Positions 44,811 to 53,782 are shown, counted from the stretch's first letter. The stretch is 64,000 nt of DNA from a virus (IMGVR_UViG_3300042473_001265:186001-250000), one strand, 5' to 3'. The notes: generated from the sequence alone by a model not told the origin. Numbers and translations are program-made.

Positions 44811-45317
44811 ATGACGAGAAAACTTGAAGAGCTTTTTGATTTGCCATCCGGCACCGCTGACACAGATGAAACTGTGACAGACATTGCGGCCACACAATAC
44901 AGCATAACAGAAATTGATTCGGCCATTGACAAAATTGATGCAGCCCTGCCCGGCATCCGCGACCTTGAAACCAGCGATAAAGAAATGGATGATTTGGCTG
45001 TCAAAGCAACAGAAACATTCGACGATCTAATGGATCTTGGCATGCAGGTGGACAGTCGTTATGCCAGCGAAATATTTGCTGTGGCCGGTGCCATGCTGGG
45101 TCATGCACTCACTGCCAAAACAGCCAAGATGAACAAGAAATTAAAGATGATTCAGTTGCAGTTACAAAAAGCCAAACTGGATCTTGACAAGGAAAAAGCT
45201 GCTGGTCACGACGACGATGACGACCCTGCTGCAACTGCCGAAGGACAAGTGCTGAGCCGCAATGATTTACTTGAGCGCTTGATTGGCACACGGGATCAAA
45301 AGAATAAACCTGCATAA
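44811..45317 (+). CDS. 16: gp16-like small terminase subunit
   Basis: 168 residues: an acidic N-terminus (LEELFDLPSGTADTDET), a helix (IDSAIDKIDAALPGIRDLE), a second long helix region (YASEIFAVAGAMLGHALTAK) and a basic coiled coil (KMNKKLKMIQLQLQKAK), the domain plan of T4-type gp16. It recognises DNA and stimulates gp17. Genes 16 and 17 are separated here by nine other genes, unlike T4. Its TAA stop lies within the next late promoter. Confidence 0.8.
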   Translation: MTRKLEELFDLPSGTADTDETVTDIAATQYSITEIDSAIDKIDAALPGIRDLETSDKEMDDLAVKATETFDDLMDLGMQVDSRYASEIFAVAGAMLGHALTAKTAKMNKKLKMIQLQLQKAKLDLDKEKAAGHDDDDDPAATAEGQVLSRNDLLERLIGTRDQKNKPA

Positions 45318-45320
45318 ATA
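45313..45320 (+). promoter_or_regulatory. Late promoter CATAAATA overlapping the gene 16 stop
   Basis: Contains the TAA at 45315-45317; next ATG at 45338 after ATAGGGA. Confidence 0.65.
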
Positions 45321-45337
45321 TCATATAGGGATCAAAC

Positions 45338-45943
45338 ATGAAACACTTCAGAGAATATTTGTTAGAAAACGAAAGAGTATACAACTACCGCATTAAAATC
45401 GCCGGTGATACTCCCAAAGACTTTGTTCGAGCTCTTGAAGAAAAACTTCAACAGTTTGACATTGTTAAAATTTCTGCACCAAAAACAACGCCGGTTATGG
45501 CCAAGTTGGCAGACTTTCCAGCGTTTGACAACGAAAGTTGCACACACATGGATGTGGAGTTTCGCTATCCAGCCATTGAACCACAGATACAACAGATAGC
45601 ACAATTGCTGGGCCTTGATCCAAATCGTGTGCGTATGTTGACTGTGCCATATGAAAACAGCAATGAAAAACTCACTGCTGATGTAGAAGCACAAAACAAA
45701 GATTTACTAAATTCTCCTTACCCTGCTCCGGACGCTGAACAAAAGGCCTTGTACAAGGACTACTCGGCTGCACCGATGGATCATGCAGTGTTGAAGAATA
45801 CCTATCGCAGTGAATTCACAGTGGCTGGTGGCAAGACACCACCTGCTGTGACCACAAACAGTTTACCAATGGGCAACAAGAGCCCAATGACCTCGGTCAA
45901 GCGTCCACCACGGCCAGCAACTGGTTACAACCCAAGAGGATAA
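45338..45943 (+). CDS. Candidate internal head protein with capsid-targeting-like start
   Basis: 201 residues. The start MKHFREYLLE closely follows the T4 internal-protein capsid-targeting sequence (MKTYQEFIAE), with L-L-E as a possible gp21 cleavage site before N11. A compact alpha/beta part follows (RIKIAGDTPKDFVRALEEKL, VRMLTVPYEN), then a proline-rich basic tail (KRPPRPATGYNPRG). Packaging into the head with the DNA is an inference from the start sequence. Gene spacing to the next is four bases. Confidence 0.65.
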   Translation: MKHFREYLLENERVYNYRIKIAGDTPKDFVRALEEKLQQFDIVKISAPKTTPVMAKLADFPAFDNESCTHMDVEFRYPAIEPQIQQIAQLLGLDPNRVRMLTVPYENSNEKLTADVEAQNKDLLNSPYPAPDAEQKALYKDYSAAPMDHAVLKNTYRSEFTVAGGKTPPAVTTNSLPMGNKSPMTSVKRPPRPATGYNPRG

Positions 45944-45947
45944 TACA

Positions 45948-47825
45948 ATGAGCTTTTTTCACAACCTAAACAAAAAACTAGATGGCATTGCTGCCCGCCC
46001 TGAATCTGCACAGCTGAATGAGCGTGACATGGGCAAGCACAACAATGCCACAACCGGCTTTGCAGCCTTGGCCAAGAAAGCCGGTGGCGGCGAAAAGGGT
46101 CAAAAGATTGCCGGCGCACAATTCCAGAAGATGAAGAAAGCTGGCCAATTAGAAGAAGGCAATGATTACGACGAGCTACATGATAAAATACAATGGCTGA
46201 TGGGCGCACCAAATTATCTAAGTCGCGACGAAGCTAAAGAAACAGCAGCTTACAATGAAGATCCTGCTATATGGAAAGACAGCGAGTGGGAGGTTGAACT
46301 CGACGAAGGTGTAGACAAGGTAGCATTTGCTGCATTGGCACCCCCTAAAAACAAAATTACTTTTGCTGACAAGATAGCCGGCGCCAAAAAAGAAGTTGAC
46401 GAAATGCTGGGCGACGTTGCTGCTGAAGCAATGAAGAACGCACTCAGTGGCGGCCAAAAGAAATTGGATAAAAATCAAAACGGCAAACTAGATGCCATGG
46501 ACTTTGAGATATTGCGCAAAGGCGCTGGCAAACAATCCATGGGCGAGACGCAAGGCGCCACCACTTACACAGTTGCTTATAAAGATCCTAGCAAACCTGG
46601 CAAGTCATACAGCACTCAAGTCAAAGCCACCAGCGCAGCACAAGCAAAAGCAGCGTTTCAGGAATGGAATCACACAGGTCGTTTCACTTATCTAGGTTCT
46701 AGACCCGACGTTGATGAAGTTTATGAAACCGATCGTGAAAATGCATTCACTGCACACAAACGCCCTAGAGCCGAAACGCCTAAGGTAGGTACAATTACTC
46801 ATGGTTCCAAACATGATGTGGAAGAAATTCCCGGTGGTCGCAGAGTCACTCGTCGCACTGATGCACAAGGCATCAGTGTTGGCGCTGATGATGGTCAAGG
46901 CAGCAGCGATGCTCCACGCGGTCGCGGTCGTCCAAAAGGACCTGCCAAAGCACCTGAGCGTGTGACCGGTGGAGCCACCCGTCACAAAGGTGGTCGTAAA
47001 ATGACCAAAGAAGGCGACATTGAAATTACAGATCAAGGCGAGTACGATCAAGAAGGCGACATGGCCAAAGACAGCATCAAGACTGTGGTGCGTCATGCTC
47101 AGGCTTTGGAAAAAATACTGGGCGACAACGATAACTTGCCAGAATGGGTACAATCCAAATTGGCCAAGATTGAAAGCATGATGACTGCGGTAGATGACTA
47201 CATGCAGAATCAAGAAACTGATCAAGACGATGAAATGGCCATGGGCGAAGAAAAAACTTCTACTCGTGACAACCGTGCTGAAAAGGCCGGCAAGCGAGTG
47301 GCCAAAGATATTGAGCACGATGAAAAAGAAGACGACGAAAAAGAAGACGAACCCAAGAAGTCCAAGAGCAAATTCAAGTTCGGCGGCAGTGTGTATGAAA
47401 ACCTAGATGCACAATTGGAAACCTTGATCAACGAAAGCATGAATGTCACCGTCAACATGGCCACAAGCGACGACGGTCAAGGCGACAACACTATCACTGT
47501 CACTGCCAGCGGCGAAGATGCCATGACATTGGCTCAGTTGTTAAAGAGTGCTGGACTAGCACAGAGTTCACATTCAGGTTGCTCCACTTGCGGTCAAAGC
47601 AGTTGTGGTTGCGAACAAGTGGATGAGAACAGTCCAGACTATCCAACCAATACTGAAACCAGCAACAATGCATTTCAGTATTCGGGTGGTTTAAACAAGC
47701 CCAAGTCAACCGGACAAACAACTACTCCTGTGCTGGCCAGTCAACTGCGCCGCCAGGTCAGTATGGAAGAAAGTGTAAAGATTGAACGCAATTTGTTTGA
47801 CCTATATAAAAATTTTGCAAAATAA
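45948..47825 (+). CDS. Large virion-module protein with AT-hook and EF-hand-like motifs
   Basis: 625 residues, charged and low-complexity. Features in order: a helical basic start; DKNQNGKLDAMDFEIL near residue 175, close to an EF-hand/dockerin calcium loop; an AT-hook RGRGRPKGP near 325, a minor-groove DNA-binding motif; helices around 380-430; a D/E/K-rich tract (KEDDEKEDEPKKSKSKFKF); and a C-terminal cysteine cluster CSTCGQSSCGC near 545. Position among candidate internal proteins suggests it is packaged with DNA. No known function. Confidence 0.65.
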   Translation: MSFFHNLNKKLDGIAARPESAQLNERDMGKHNNATTGFAALAKKAGGGEKGQKIAGAQFQKMKKAGQLEEGNDYDELHDKIQWLMGAPNYLSRDEAKETAAYNEDPAIWKDSEWEVELDEGVDKVAFAALAPPKNKITFADKIAGAKKEVDEMLGDVAAEAMKNALSGGQKKLDKNQNGKLDAMDFEILRKGAGKQSMGETQGATTYTVAYKDPSKPGKSYSTQVKATSAAQAKAAFQEWNHTGRFTYLGSRPDVDEVYETDRENAFTAHKRPRAETPKVGTITHGSKHDVEEIPGGRRVTRRTDAQGISVGADDGQGSSDAPRGRGRPKGPAKAPERVTGGATRHKGGRKMTKEGDIEITDQGEYDQEGDMAKDSIKTVVRHAQALEKILGDNDNLPEWVQSKLAKIESMMTAVDDYMQNQETDQDDEMAMGEEKTSTRDNRAEKAGKRVAKDIEHDEKEDDEKEDEPKKSKSKFKFGGSVYENLDAQLETLINESMNVTVNMATSDDGQGDNTITVTASGEDAMTLAQLLKSAGLAQSSHSGCSTCGQSSCGCEQVDENSPDYPTNTETSNNAFQYSGGLNKPKSTGQTTTPVLASQLRRQVSMEESVKIERNLFDLYKNFAK

Positions 47826-47843
47826 ACGACAAAGGAAAACAAA

Positions 47844-48146
47844 ATGCCAACACAAGTAGTCAATGCAGCAGGCAATGTATTATGGACCTCCGACAAGGTA
47901 GAAATTTCTGCGGTAACTGATGTTACATTTCAAGTGGGCGTAACAGAACTTGGTAACACTGCCAACATCACCGGTAACTTGTATGCCAATGCAGTATCTG
48001 TGCCAGCCGGCACTTCAACACAGGCCTATGTTGGTGTGGGCAATCGACTTTATCTCACTGGTAATACCTTTACTGCGGTAGCACTAGGAACAGAAAGTTC
48101 TGCTCAGGCCAGCATATACACTGGCCCATCTTACGGCGCTGTGTAA
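47844..48146 (+). CDS. Small putative virion protein
   Basis: 100 residues, beta-rich and G/T/A-rich (ANITGNLYANAVSVPAGTS, GVGNRLYLTGNTF), of the kind seen in fiber and decoration proteins. Shine-Dalgarno AAAGGAAA upstream. No family known. Confidence 0.55.
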   Translation: MPTQVVNAAGNVLWTSDKVEISAVTDVTFQVGVTELGNTANITGNLYANAVSVPAGTSTQAYVGVGNRLYLTGNTFTAVALGTESSAQASIYTGPSYGAV

Positions 48147-48155
48147 CAGTATCAT

Positions 48156-48530
48156 ATGAGAGCTACAGAATTTGTTTTGGAAGCTAGCCAGGGCAAAATA
48201 TCTAAACGTCAACAACAATCAACCCGTGGGTTAAATATTTTCTCAAAGAAAATAGACACTTATGACAGGATGTATGATTTGAATCGTTTAATGATGGCAG
48301 TTGCAAGCAGTGACGGAGTAAACCCAATTGAGATGGACAGTGAAAGTTGGGTAGGTAAACACAATACCACACATCCCTACACTAAAGAAGAACAGGCCAT
48401 GCTCAAGTTGGCATACAAAGCAGCCGACCTAGAATATATAGATTTAAACAACGGTGATATGGACAGTGAAGAACTGCCGGATACAAATGTCAAAAGCATA
48501 GTTAAACCCTTCAAAGGCTATCCAAGATGA
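48156..48530 (+). CDS. Candidate internal head protein, MRATEF family (copy A)
   Basis: 124 residues. Starts MRATEFVLEAS, resembling the T4 capsid-targeting start, and ends VKPFKGYPR. The next gene begins MRAREFIAEQ and ends VKAFKGYPR, so they are diverged paralogs with shared ends. The middle is helical and acidic. Four-base overlap with the next gene. Confidence 0.6.
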   Translation: MRATEFVLEASQGKISKRQQQSTRGLNIFSKKIDTYDRMYDLNRLMMAVASSDGVNPIEMDSESWVGKHNTTHPYTKEEQAMLKLAYKAADLEYIDLNNGDMDSEELPDTNVKSIVKPFKGYPR

Positions 48531-48913
48531 GAGCTCGTGAGTTTATTGCGGAGCAAAAAGATCTGCCAGATGAATATGCTGATCCGATGCGTTATACCTT
48601 TGTGATTCCTGGACTCAGTGCCAGCGATCCTTATAACAACTACAGGTTTGGTGTGGCCATGGCTCGAGCAAGAAGTGATGCCGGCACCGACGGGCTAACC
48701 AAAGATATGCCTGAGTGGAGCGCAGAAACAGCATTTGGCGAACACGGAGTAGTAATAGGCATGAACAGCGATATTGAACAAATTATTGATCAAGCACTGG
48801 CAATGACCGACACTGCTGGCGGCAAAAAATTAGTTGGCTCGCCCAACAGTGAAGAACCCGCATTTGTTGATACACAAAGTCCTGTCAAGGCATTCAAAGG
48901 CTATCCAAGATAA
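48527..48913 (+). CDS. Candidate internal head protein, MRATEF family (copy B)
   Basis: 128 residues. The start MRAREFIAE|Q contains I-A-E, exactly the kind of gp21 site that ends the T4 capsid-targeting sequence. The middle (RFGVAMARARSDAGTDGLTKDMPEW spread over helix and loop) is not recognised. Ends VKAFKGYPR like copy A. One-base overlap with the next gene. Confidence 0.6.
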   Translation: MRAREFIAEQKDLPDEYADPMRYTFVIPGLSASDPYNNYRFGVAMARARSDAGTDGLTKDMPEWSAETAFGEHGVVIGMNSDIEQIIDQALAMTDTAGGKKLVGSPNSEEPAFVDTQSPVKAFKGYPR

Positions 48914-49548
48914 TGGCCAATCCACCACCACCATACGACAACATCACAGGCATCAGCCGTGCTGTGATGAAAGACAACGCACAAGAGACATTAGTCAACT
49001 ACGACGGTAATGCTCGTCCTGGCGAAATGACTGTTAATCTCACGAACAATAATGTATACATTGGTAATACTAACGGTGATTTAACGTTAATAGCTCGAGG
49101 TACTGGCTTATCGGCATACATTAATTACTTTGATTTCAGCAATGATTTAACTACAGGGCCGTTTGCTGATCCAATAGGCGGGCCAAATTGGATAAAACTA
49201 AATGCTAATACTACCTCGCCTTATTCTAGTGGCACACTAACTGCTACAAACAATCGAGTAACAAATACAGGCACAGTTTCTATGATAATTAAAATGGAAG
49301 GCATTATTTCTGTAGCACCTACATTAGACTACTCAGAGATTGGTGCTGCCTTTTTTCAAAATGAAACATTGATTCCATGTAGCGCACAAACAGTGTTATG
49401 TGGCCTTATTGGAGAGACATCAGCATTACCATTCCATTGCGTTACGCAACTAGACCCAGATGATTATGTTGAAGTTTGGGTTCAGAATATTTCAAATGAA
49501 ACCAGTATAACGCTAGACAATGTTAACGTAATTATTACTCAACTGTAA
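48913..49548 (+). CDS. Putative virion surface protein
   Basis: 211 residues: a proline start (ANPPPPYDNITGISRAVMKD), a tail phrase GEMTVNLTNNNVYIGN typical of fiber proteins, and a jelly-roll-like beta C-terminal part. AT-richer after residue 40, possibly a replaced distal domain. Its TAA stop is in the late promoter of the nuclease gene. Confidence 0.55.
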   Translation: MANPPPPYDNITGISRAVMKDNAQETLVNYDGNARPGEMTVNLTNNNVYIGNTNGDLTLIARGTGLSAYINYFDFSNDLTTGPFADPIGGPNWIKLNANTTSPYSSGTLTATNNRVTNTGTVSMIIKMEGIISVAPTLDYSEIGAAFFQNETLIPCSAQTVLCGLIGETSALPFHCVTQLDPDDYVEVWVQNISNETSITLDNVNVIITQL

Positions 49549-49551
49549 ATA
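49544..49551 (+). promoter_or_regulatory. Late promoter TGTAAATA overlapping a stop codon
   Basis: Contains the TAA at 49546-49548 and ends five bases before the ATG at 49557. Confidence 0.65.
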
Positions 49552-49556
49552 ATAAC

Positions 49557-49994
49557 ATGAAAAAACTATTCTTACTATTATTGATCGTGCCTGTGCTGGC
49601 TGTTGCACAACCCCGACAAAAACCAGGCGTGACCTATGACGCTGTGATCACCAGAGTCATAGACGGCGATACAGTGGCTTTTCAAGCAGACTTTTTGCCT
49701 GCACCACTCAAAAAAGAACTCAGTATTCGTGTATACGGTGTGGACACTCCTGAAAAAGGACATCGTGCGGCTTGCCCAAGTGAAGCACAGCGTGGCGAAG
49801 CAGCAAGTGCATTTACCAAACAAGCTGTTGCAGCCAGCACCAAGCGTCAGGTTGTACTGATGGACTGGGACAAATACGGCGGCCGAGTGCTAGGCGACGT
49901 TTTACTCAACGGCCAAAGCCTGCGAGTCATGCTGATACAGAATGGATTTGCACGAGAATACTACGGCGAAGCCAAAACATCCTGGTGCAATTAA
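49557..49994 (+). CDS. Exported thermonuclease (SNase-like)
   Basis: 145 residues. Residues 1-17 are a signal peptide (MKKLFLLLLIVPVLAVA before Q18). The nuclease domain has VIDGDTV (D36, D38), IRVYGVDTPE (R58, D63, E66) and GGRVLGDV (R110), the staphylococcal-nuclease pattern of metal ligands and catalytic R/E. It should degrade nucleic acid outside the cytoplasm, in the periplasm or medium. Late, leaderless-type promoter. Two C-terminal-region cysteines (C73, C144) could form a disulphide after export. Confidence 0.88.
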   Translation: MKKLFLLLLIVPVLAVAQPRQKPGVTYDAVITRVIDGDTVAFQADFLPAPLKKELSIRVYGVDTPEKGHRAACPSEAQRGEAASAFTKQAVAASTKRQVVLMDWDKYGGRVLGDVLLNGQSLRVMLIQNGFAREYYGEAKTSWCN

Positions 49995-50024
49995 TCTCCC
50001 GTCAACACTGGTGAATAATTCAAA

Positions 50025-51059
50025 GTGAAAGTTTTTGACTTTATGAATCCCACTTCTTGTCAAGAAATTGTGGGAACTACCAATGCCTATCGCATGCTTC
50101 CAGACAACTCAATAGTGTTAATGGGTACTCCGTACACCACTATTGATCGAACCTCATGGGCAAACTACTATAAAAATTTGCAAACACTCAAGGATCAGTC
50201 AATTACAGATCGCTATGTGTTTATTGATGCCAGCTGTGATCCTCTGTGGTTCAGCAATCAAGCCATGCTGGATCATCTTGCTGCCACAAAAGAATTTTTT
50301 CCTAACGCCAAAGTTGCAGTTTTAACCAGTCGATGTCAAAACTGGTTTGATGATATTCCAGGATTGATATACTATCCATTTTTCTTTAATATTATATACA
50401 ATTCATATGAGCCACGACCAAGAGCTGGACGAATTGGCTGCCTCAATAGACAAAACAGTCCACATCGTGCCTGGCTCATGCACTCTTTGTTGAGTGAAAA
50501 TTTGATTGATTCTTCTCGGGACGTTTATAGTATAGGATTTGCCAATCCTTACGACCTTACATTTTACTGTAGATTAAGTTCGTTTATCGAGAACAGACAT
50601 GATCTCGATGAAGCTATCCAAAAATATCCACCGCAGATAGCCACACACCCAGATAATTTTCCCAACGACTACACTATCAATCATCCTGCTTGGCATACAG
50701 GCATTGCTGTGGTGACAGAAACTCATCCAGGTGACAAAACTTTGATTACTGAAAAAACAGCCAAAGCCATAATCAGCCAAAGTTGTTTTTCCATCTACAT
50801 GGCAGAAGCAGGCTACAAAGTTTTAGAAGAATTAGGCTTTGAGCCTAGATTTTTCCCTGACCATGCCAGCGAAACCAACATCGAACCCATTATACAACTG
50901 TGCAAAACCATTGACACTGAATCAGCAGCCATGGATTATAGACAACAGCACATGGACAAAATCAATCACAACGCAGAATGGTTCAATCAAGGTCCAGTAT
51001 TTGGGCCATGGTATGATCAATACAACCCAAAATTTCAACGCGACCTAGACCGTCTGTAA
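50025..51059 (+). CDS. Possible glycosyltransferase (GT10-like C-terminal motif)
   Basis: 344 residues from a GTG start; an ATG six codons later is possible. The C-terminal part has VVTETHPGDKTLITEKTAKA followed by SQSCFSIYMAEAGYKVLEELGFEPRF, a layout like the fucosyltransferase-type segment in which TEK lies before a strand and G-F. The first part has strands and a histidine but no certain donor motif. It precedes a radical SAM gene by seven bases. Assignment is tentative. Confidence 0.5.
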   Translation: MKVFDFMNPTSCQEIVGTTNAYRMLPDNSIVLMGTPYTTIDRTSWANYYKNLQTLKDQSITDRYVFIDASCDPLWFSNQAMLDHLAATKEFFPNAKVAVLTSRCQNWFDDIPGLIYYPFFFNIIYNSYEPRPRAGRIGCLNRQNSPHRAWLMHSLLSENLIDSSRDVYSIGFANPYDLTFYCRLSSFIENRHDLDEAIQKYPPQIATHPDNFPNDYTINHPAWHTGIAVVTETHPGDKTLITEKTAKAIISQSCFSIYMAEAGYKVLEELGFEPRFFPDHASETNIEPIIQLCKTIDTESAAMDYRQQHMDKINHNAEWFNQGPVFGPWYDQYNPKFQRDLDRL

Positions 51060-51062
51060 ATA
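51055..51062 (+). promoter_or_regulatory. Late promoter TGTAAATA overlapping a stop codon
   Basis: Contains the TAA at 51057-51059 and ends four bases before the ATG at 51067. Confidence 0.65.
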
Positions 51063-51066
51063 CAGC

Positions 51067-52215
51067 ATGAGTAATTTTTATTGTGCTGCACCCTGGCGTG
51101 GCCTTCATATAAATGTCCGCGGTGACATCAAAACCTGTTGTGCCGGCAATCCCAACATGCTGGGCAATCTCAACAGCAAAACAATTGAACAAGTATTGAA
51201 CGGGCCAGAGCTAACAGAAATTAGAAAAACATTGAGTCAAGGCAAACAACATCCTTATTGCGTTAACTGTATCAATGCCGAAACAAACAGCACCAGCAGC
51301 GAGCGTGAATGGCACAACAATATAAATGAGGGCTTTGATACTACACAAGCCGGCGACAATTACGATTTCCCCGCACTGCTTGATATAAGATGGAATACCA
51401 CTTGTAATCTAAGCTGTAATTATTGTGGACCACTGGACAGTTCAACATGGTCTGCACTTAAAAAAATACCAATAAACACCAGCACTAGAAAATACTATGA
51501 AGATGTATGTGATTTTATTGCCAAACATCAGCAGCATGTAAAAGAAGTAGCACTGGTTGGTGGCGAACCCTTGCTGCTGCCAGAAAATGAAAGATTGCTG
51601 GATGTGCTGCCAGAAGATTGTGTGATAACTGTCATTACCAATCTGAGCAATCCATTGGAAAACAACAAAATATTTAAAAAACTAGCTCAACGAAAAAATG
51701 TTGGGTGGAGCATGAGTTTTGATAATATTGGTCCGCAATTTGAATATGTACGCCACGGCGCAGCTTGGTCTATGATTTTACATAATCTTGACATCTTGCA
51801 ATCCATCATGAATGATCCTGCTCGCAAGCACTGGGGAGGGATACATGCAGTTTATAATTTATACAATGCCACAAGACTGTGCGACCTCAAACAATTTGCT
51901 GTGGATAGAGGATTGTCAATACACTGGCAAAATCTTGGCGGCAACATAGCACTTGATACTCGCAAACACGGTGTTGAGATTGCTGCCAAGGCCGCCGCGG
52001 AAATTGAAAAATTTTTTGCCACATTTGATCCAAGTGAAGAAGAAAAAATGTTGTTTGGTGCTGCCCTGCAACACTATCGGTCTATAACCAATTCCAAACC
52101 AGACATGATTGCAGTATTACAAAAATTTGTGTCAGACATTGAAGATGTTTACCATCCTGATGCCAAAGGTCAATTTGCCGCACTGTGGCCGGAGTTAAAT
52201 AAAAATTATGGCTAA
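51067..52215 (+). CDS. Radical SAM protein with N-terminal twitch-like domain
   Basis: 382 residues. Auxiliary cysteines C6, C24, C65 and C68 (FYCAAPW start, C-X17-C, then CX2C), radical SAM motif at C113, C117 and C120 (TCNLSCNYC), and GGEP (LVGGEPLLLP). Unlike the other radical SAM genes here it has a late promoter with no leader, so it is expressed with the virion genes. It is wedged before gene 17 with an eight-base overlap, an odd place for a metabolic enzyme. Substrate unknown. Confidence 0.85.
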   Translation: MSNFYCAAPWRGLHINVRGDIKTCCAGNPNMLGNLNSKTIEQVLNGPELTEIRKTLSQGKQHPYCVNCINAETNSTSSEREWHNNINEGFDTTQAGDNYDFPALLDIRWNTTCNLSCNYCGPLDSSTWSALKKIPINTSTRKYYEDVCDFIAKHQQHVKEVALVGGEPLLLPENERLLDVLPEDCVITVITNLSNPLENNKIFKKLAQRKNVGWSMSFDNIGPQFEYVRHGAAWSMILHNLDILQSIMNDPARKHWGGIHAVYNLYNATRLCDLKQFAVDRGLSIHWQNLGGNIALDTRKHGVEIAAKAAAEIEKFFATFDPSEEEKMLFGAALQHYRSITNSKPDMIAVLQKFVSDIEDVYHPDAKGQFAALWPELNKNYG

Positions 52216-53782
52216 AAGTTTAGAAGGCGTACTGATCAAGGCGCCTCATCGTCGGCAAGCATTCACTGAAGCTGAAATGATAGAATTCATGCACTGCGCT
52301 GACAGTGCAACTGGGCCAGCATATTTTCTTGATCATTATTTCTACATACAGCATCCTACACAGGGAAAAATGTTGTATCATGCTTTTGAATATCAGGAAC
52401 GATTGGTTGATGTGTACCACAACTATCGTTTCAGCATATCAATGATGCCGCGCCAAACTGGTAAAAGTACCAGTGCAGCAGGATATCTGCTGTGGTATGC
52501 AATGTTTGTTCCGGATTCAACTATTCTTATTGCTGCACACAAGTACACTGGTGCTCAAGAGATCATGCAGCGTATTCGTTTTGCATACGAGTTGTGTCCA
52601 GATCATATCCGAGCAGGTGTCACCAGCTACAACAAAGGCAGCATAGACTTTGAAAATGGCAGTCGTATTATATCGGCCACCACAACTGAAACAACTGGTC
52701 GCGGTATGAGTATATCCCTGCTGTACGCTGACGAATTTGCATTTGTACGCCCTACCATTGCCAAAGAATTCTGGACTAGTATCAGTCCTACCTTGGCCAC
52801 AGGCGGTAAAGCAATCATCACAAGTACGCCCAACAGTGACGAAGATCAGTTTGCATTGTTGTGGAAAAGCGCTCTCAAGTGCGAAGACGAATATGGCAAC
52901 CCGACGCCGTTGGGCATAAATGGATTCAAAGCATTCCGTAGTTATTGGCAGGAGCACCCAGATCGCGACGAGGCTTGGGGCAAAAGTATGGAAGCCCAAT
53001 TGGGCGTTGATCGATTCCGCCGAGAGATTGGATGTGAATTTATCATCAACGATGAAACACTCATTGCGCCAGCCATACTGGTCGATCTGCAAGGCCAACA
53101 CGATCCCTTGTTTAGAACCGGTCAAGTGCGATGGTACAAGAAGCCTGAGCCCGGCAAAATCTATGTAGTGGCACTGGATCCCAGTCTGGGTACCGGCAGC
53201 GATCCTGCAGCCATACAAGTTTTTGAAGCCAACACCACTACACAGATAGCCGAATGGCGTCACAACCGAACTGCAATTCCGGCACAGATACGCATACTGG
53301 CAGATATTTGTAAATTCATAAATGAAACTGTAAAAGATTCAAAGAGCATCTACTACAGCATAGAAAACAACACCATCGGTGAAGCAGCACTTATTTCTAT
53401 TGCTGAGTACGGCGAAGAAAAAATTGAAGGATACTTTCTAAGCGACAACTCAGTAGCCGGCGGCGCAAGACGCATACGAAAAGGCTTCAATACTACACAT
53501 AAAAGCAAGCTGTCGGCCTGCAACAAGTTAAAAATTTTGGTAGAATCTAAAAAAATGCAAATCAACAGTGCGCCGTTAATATCAGAACTAAAAACATTTG
53601 TGGCGCACGGCACCAGCTATGCGGCCAAGCCCGGCGAAACAGATGACCTAGTGATGGGCACAGTGCTGGCCATTCGCATGATGATGCTGCTGCAAAATTA
53701 TCACACTGAAATGGACTCGCAGATGCGTGATTTTGGCGACACTATGGTGGAACCAATGCCGTTTTTTGCCACATTCCGCTAA
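52208..53782 (+). CDS. 17: gp17 large terminase subunit
   Basis: 524 residues. ATPase half: Walker A MPRQTGKST (about 80-88), Walker B LLYADEF (D175, E176), coupling motif TSTPN. Nuclease half: first acid D324 in VALDPSLGTGSDP, later E in SIENNTIGE, and a final D in ETDDLVMG. It drives DNA packaging and cuts concatemers. Eight-base overlap with the radical SAM gene. Confidence 0.95.
   Translation: MAKSLEGVLIKAPHRRQAFTEAEMIEFMHCADSATGPAYFLDHYFYIQHPTQGKMLYHAFEYQERLVDVYHNYRFSISMMPRQTGKSTSAAGYLLWYAMFVPDSTILIAAHKYTGAQEIMQRIRFAYELCPDHIRAGVTSYNKGSIDFENGSRIISATTTETTGRGMSISLLYADEFAFVRPTIAKEFWTSISPTLATGGKAIITSTPNSDEDQFALLWKSALKCEDEYGNPTPLGINGFKAFRSYWQEHPDRDEAWGKSMEAQLGVDRFRREIGCEFIINDETLIAPAILVDLQGQHDPLFRTGQVRWYKKPEPGKIYVVALDPSLGTGSDPAAIQVFEANTTTQIAEWRHNRTAIPAQIRILADICKFINETVKDSKSIYYSIENNTIGEAALISIAEYGEEKIEGYFLSDNSVAGGARRIRKGFNTTHKSKLSACNKLKILVESKKMQINSAPLISELKTFVAHGTSYAAKPGETDDLVMGTVLAIRMMMLLQNYHTEMDSQMRDFGDTMVEPMPFFATFR

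Noticed and set aside
46692-47318. 208-residue minus-strand open frame opposite the AT-hook protein
   Set aside because: Hydrophobic/serine text produced by the acidic repeats of the + strand; no start signals.
52517-53263. 248-residue minus-strand open frame opposite gene 17
   Set aside because: It lies wholly within the clear terminase gene, has no promoter or Shine-Dalgarno and no domain.
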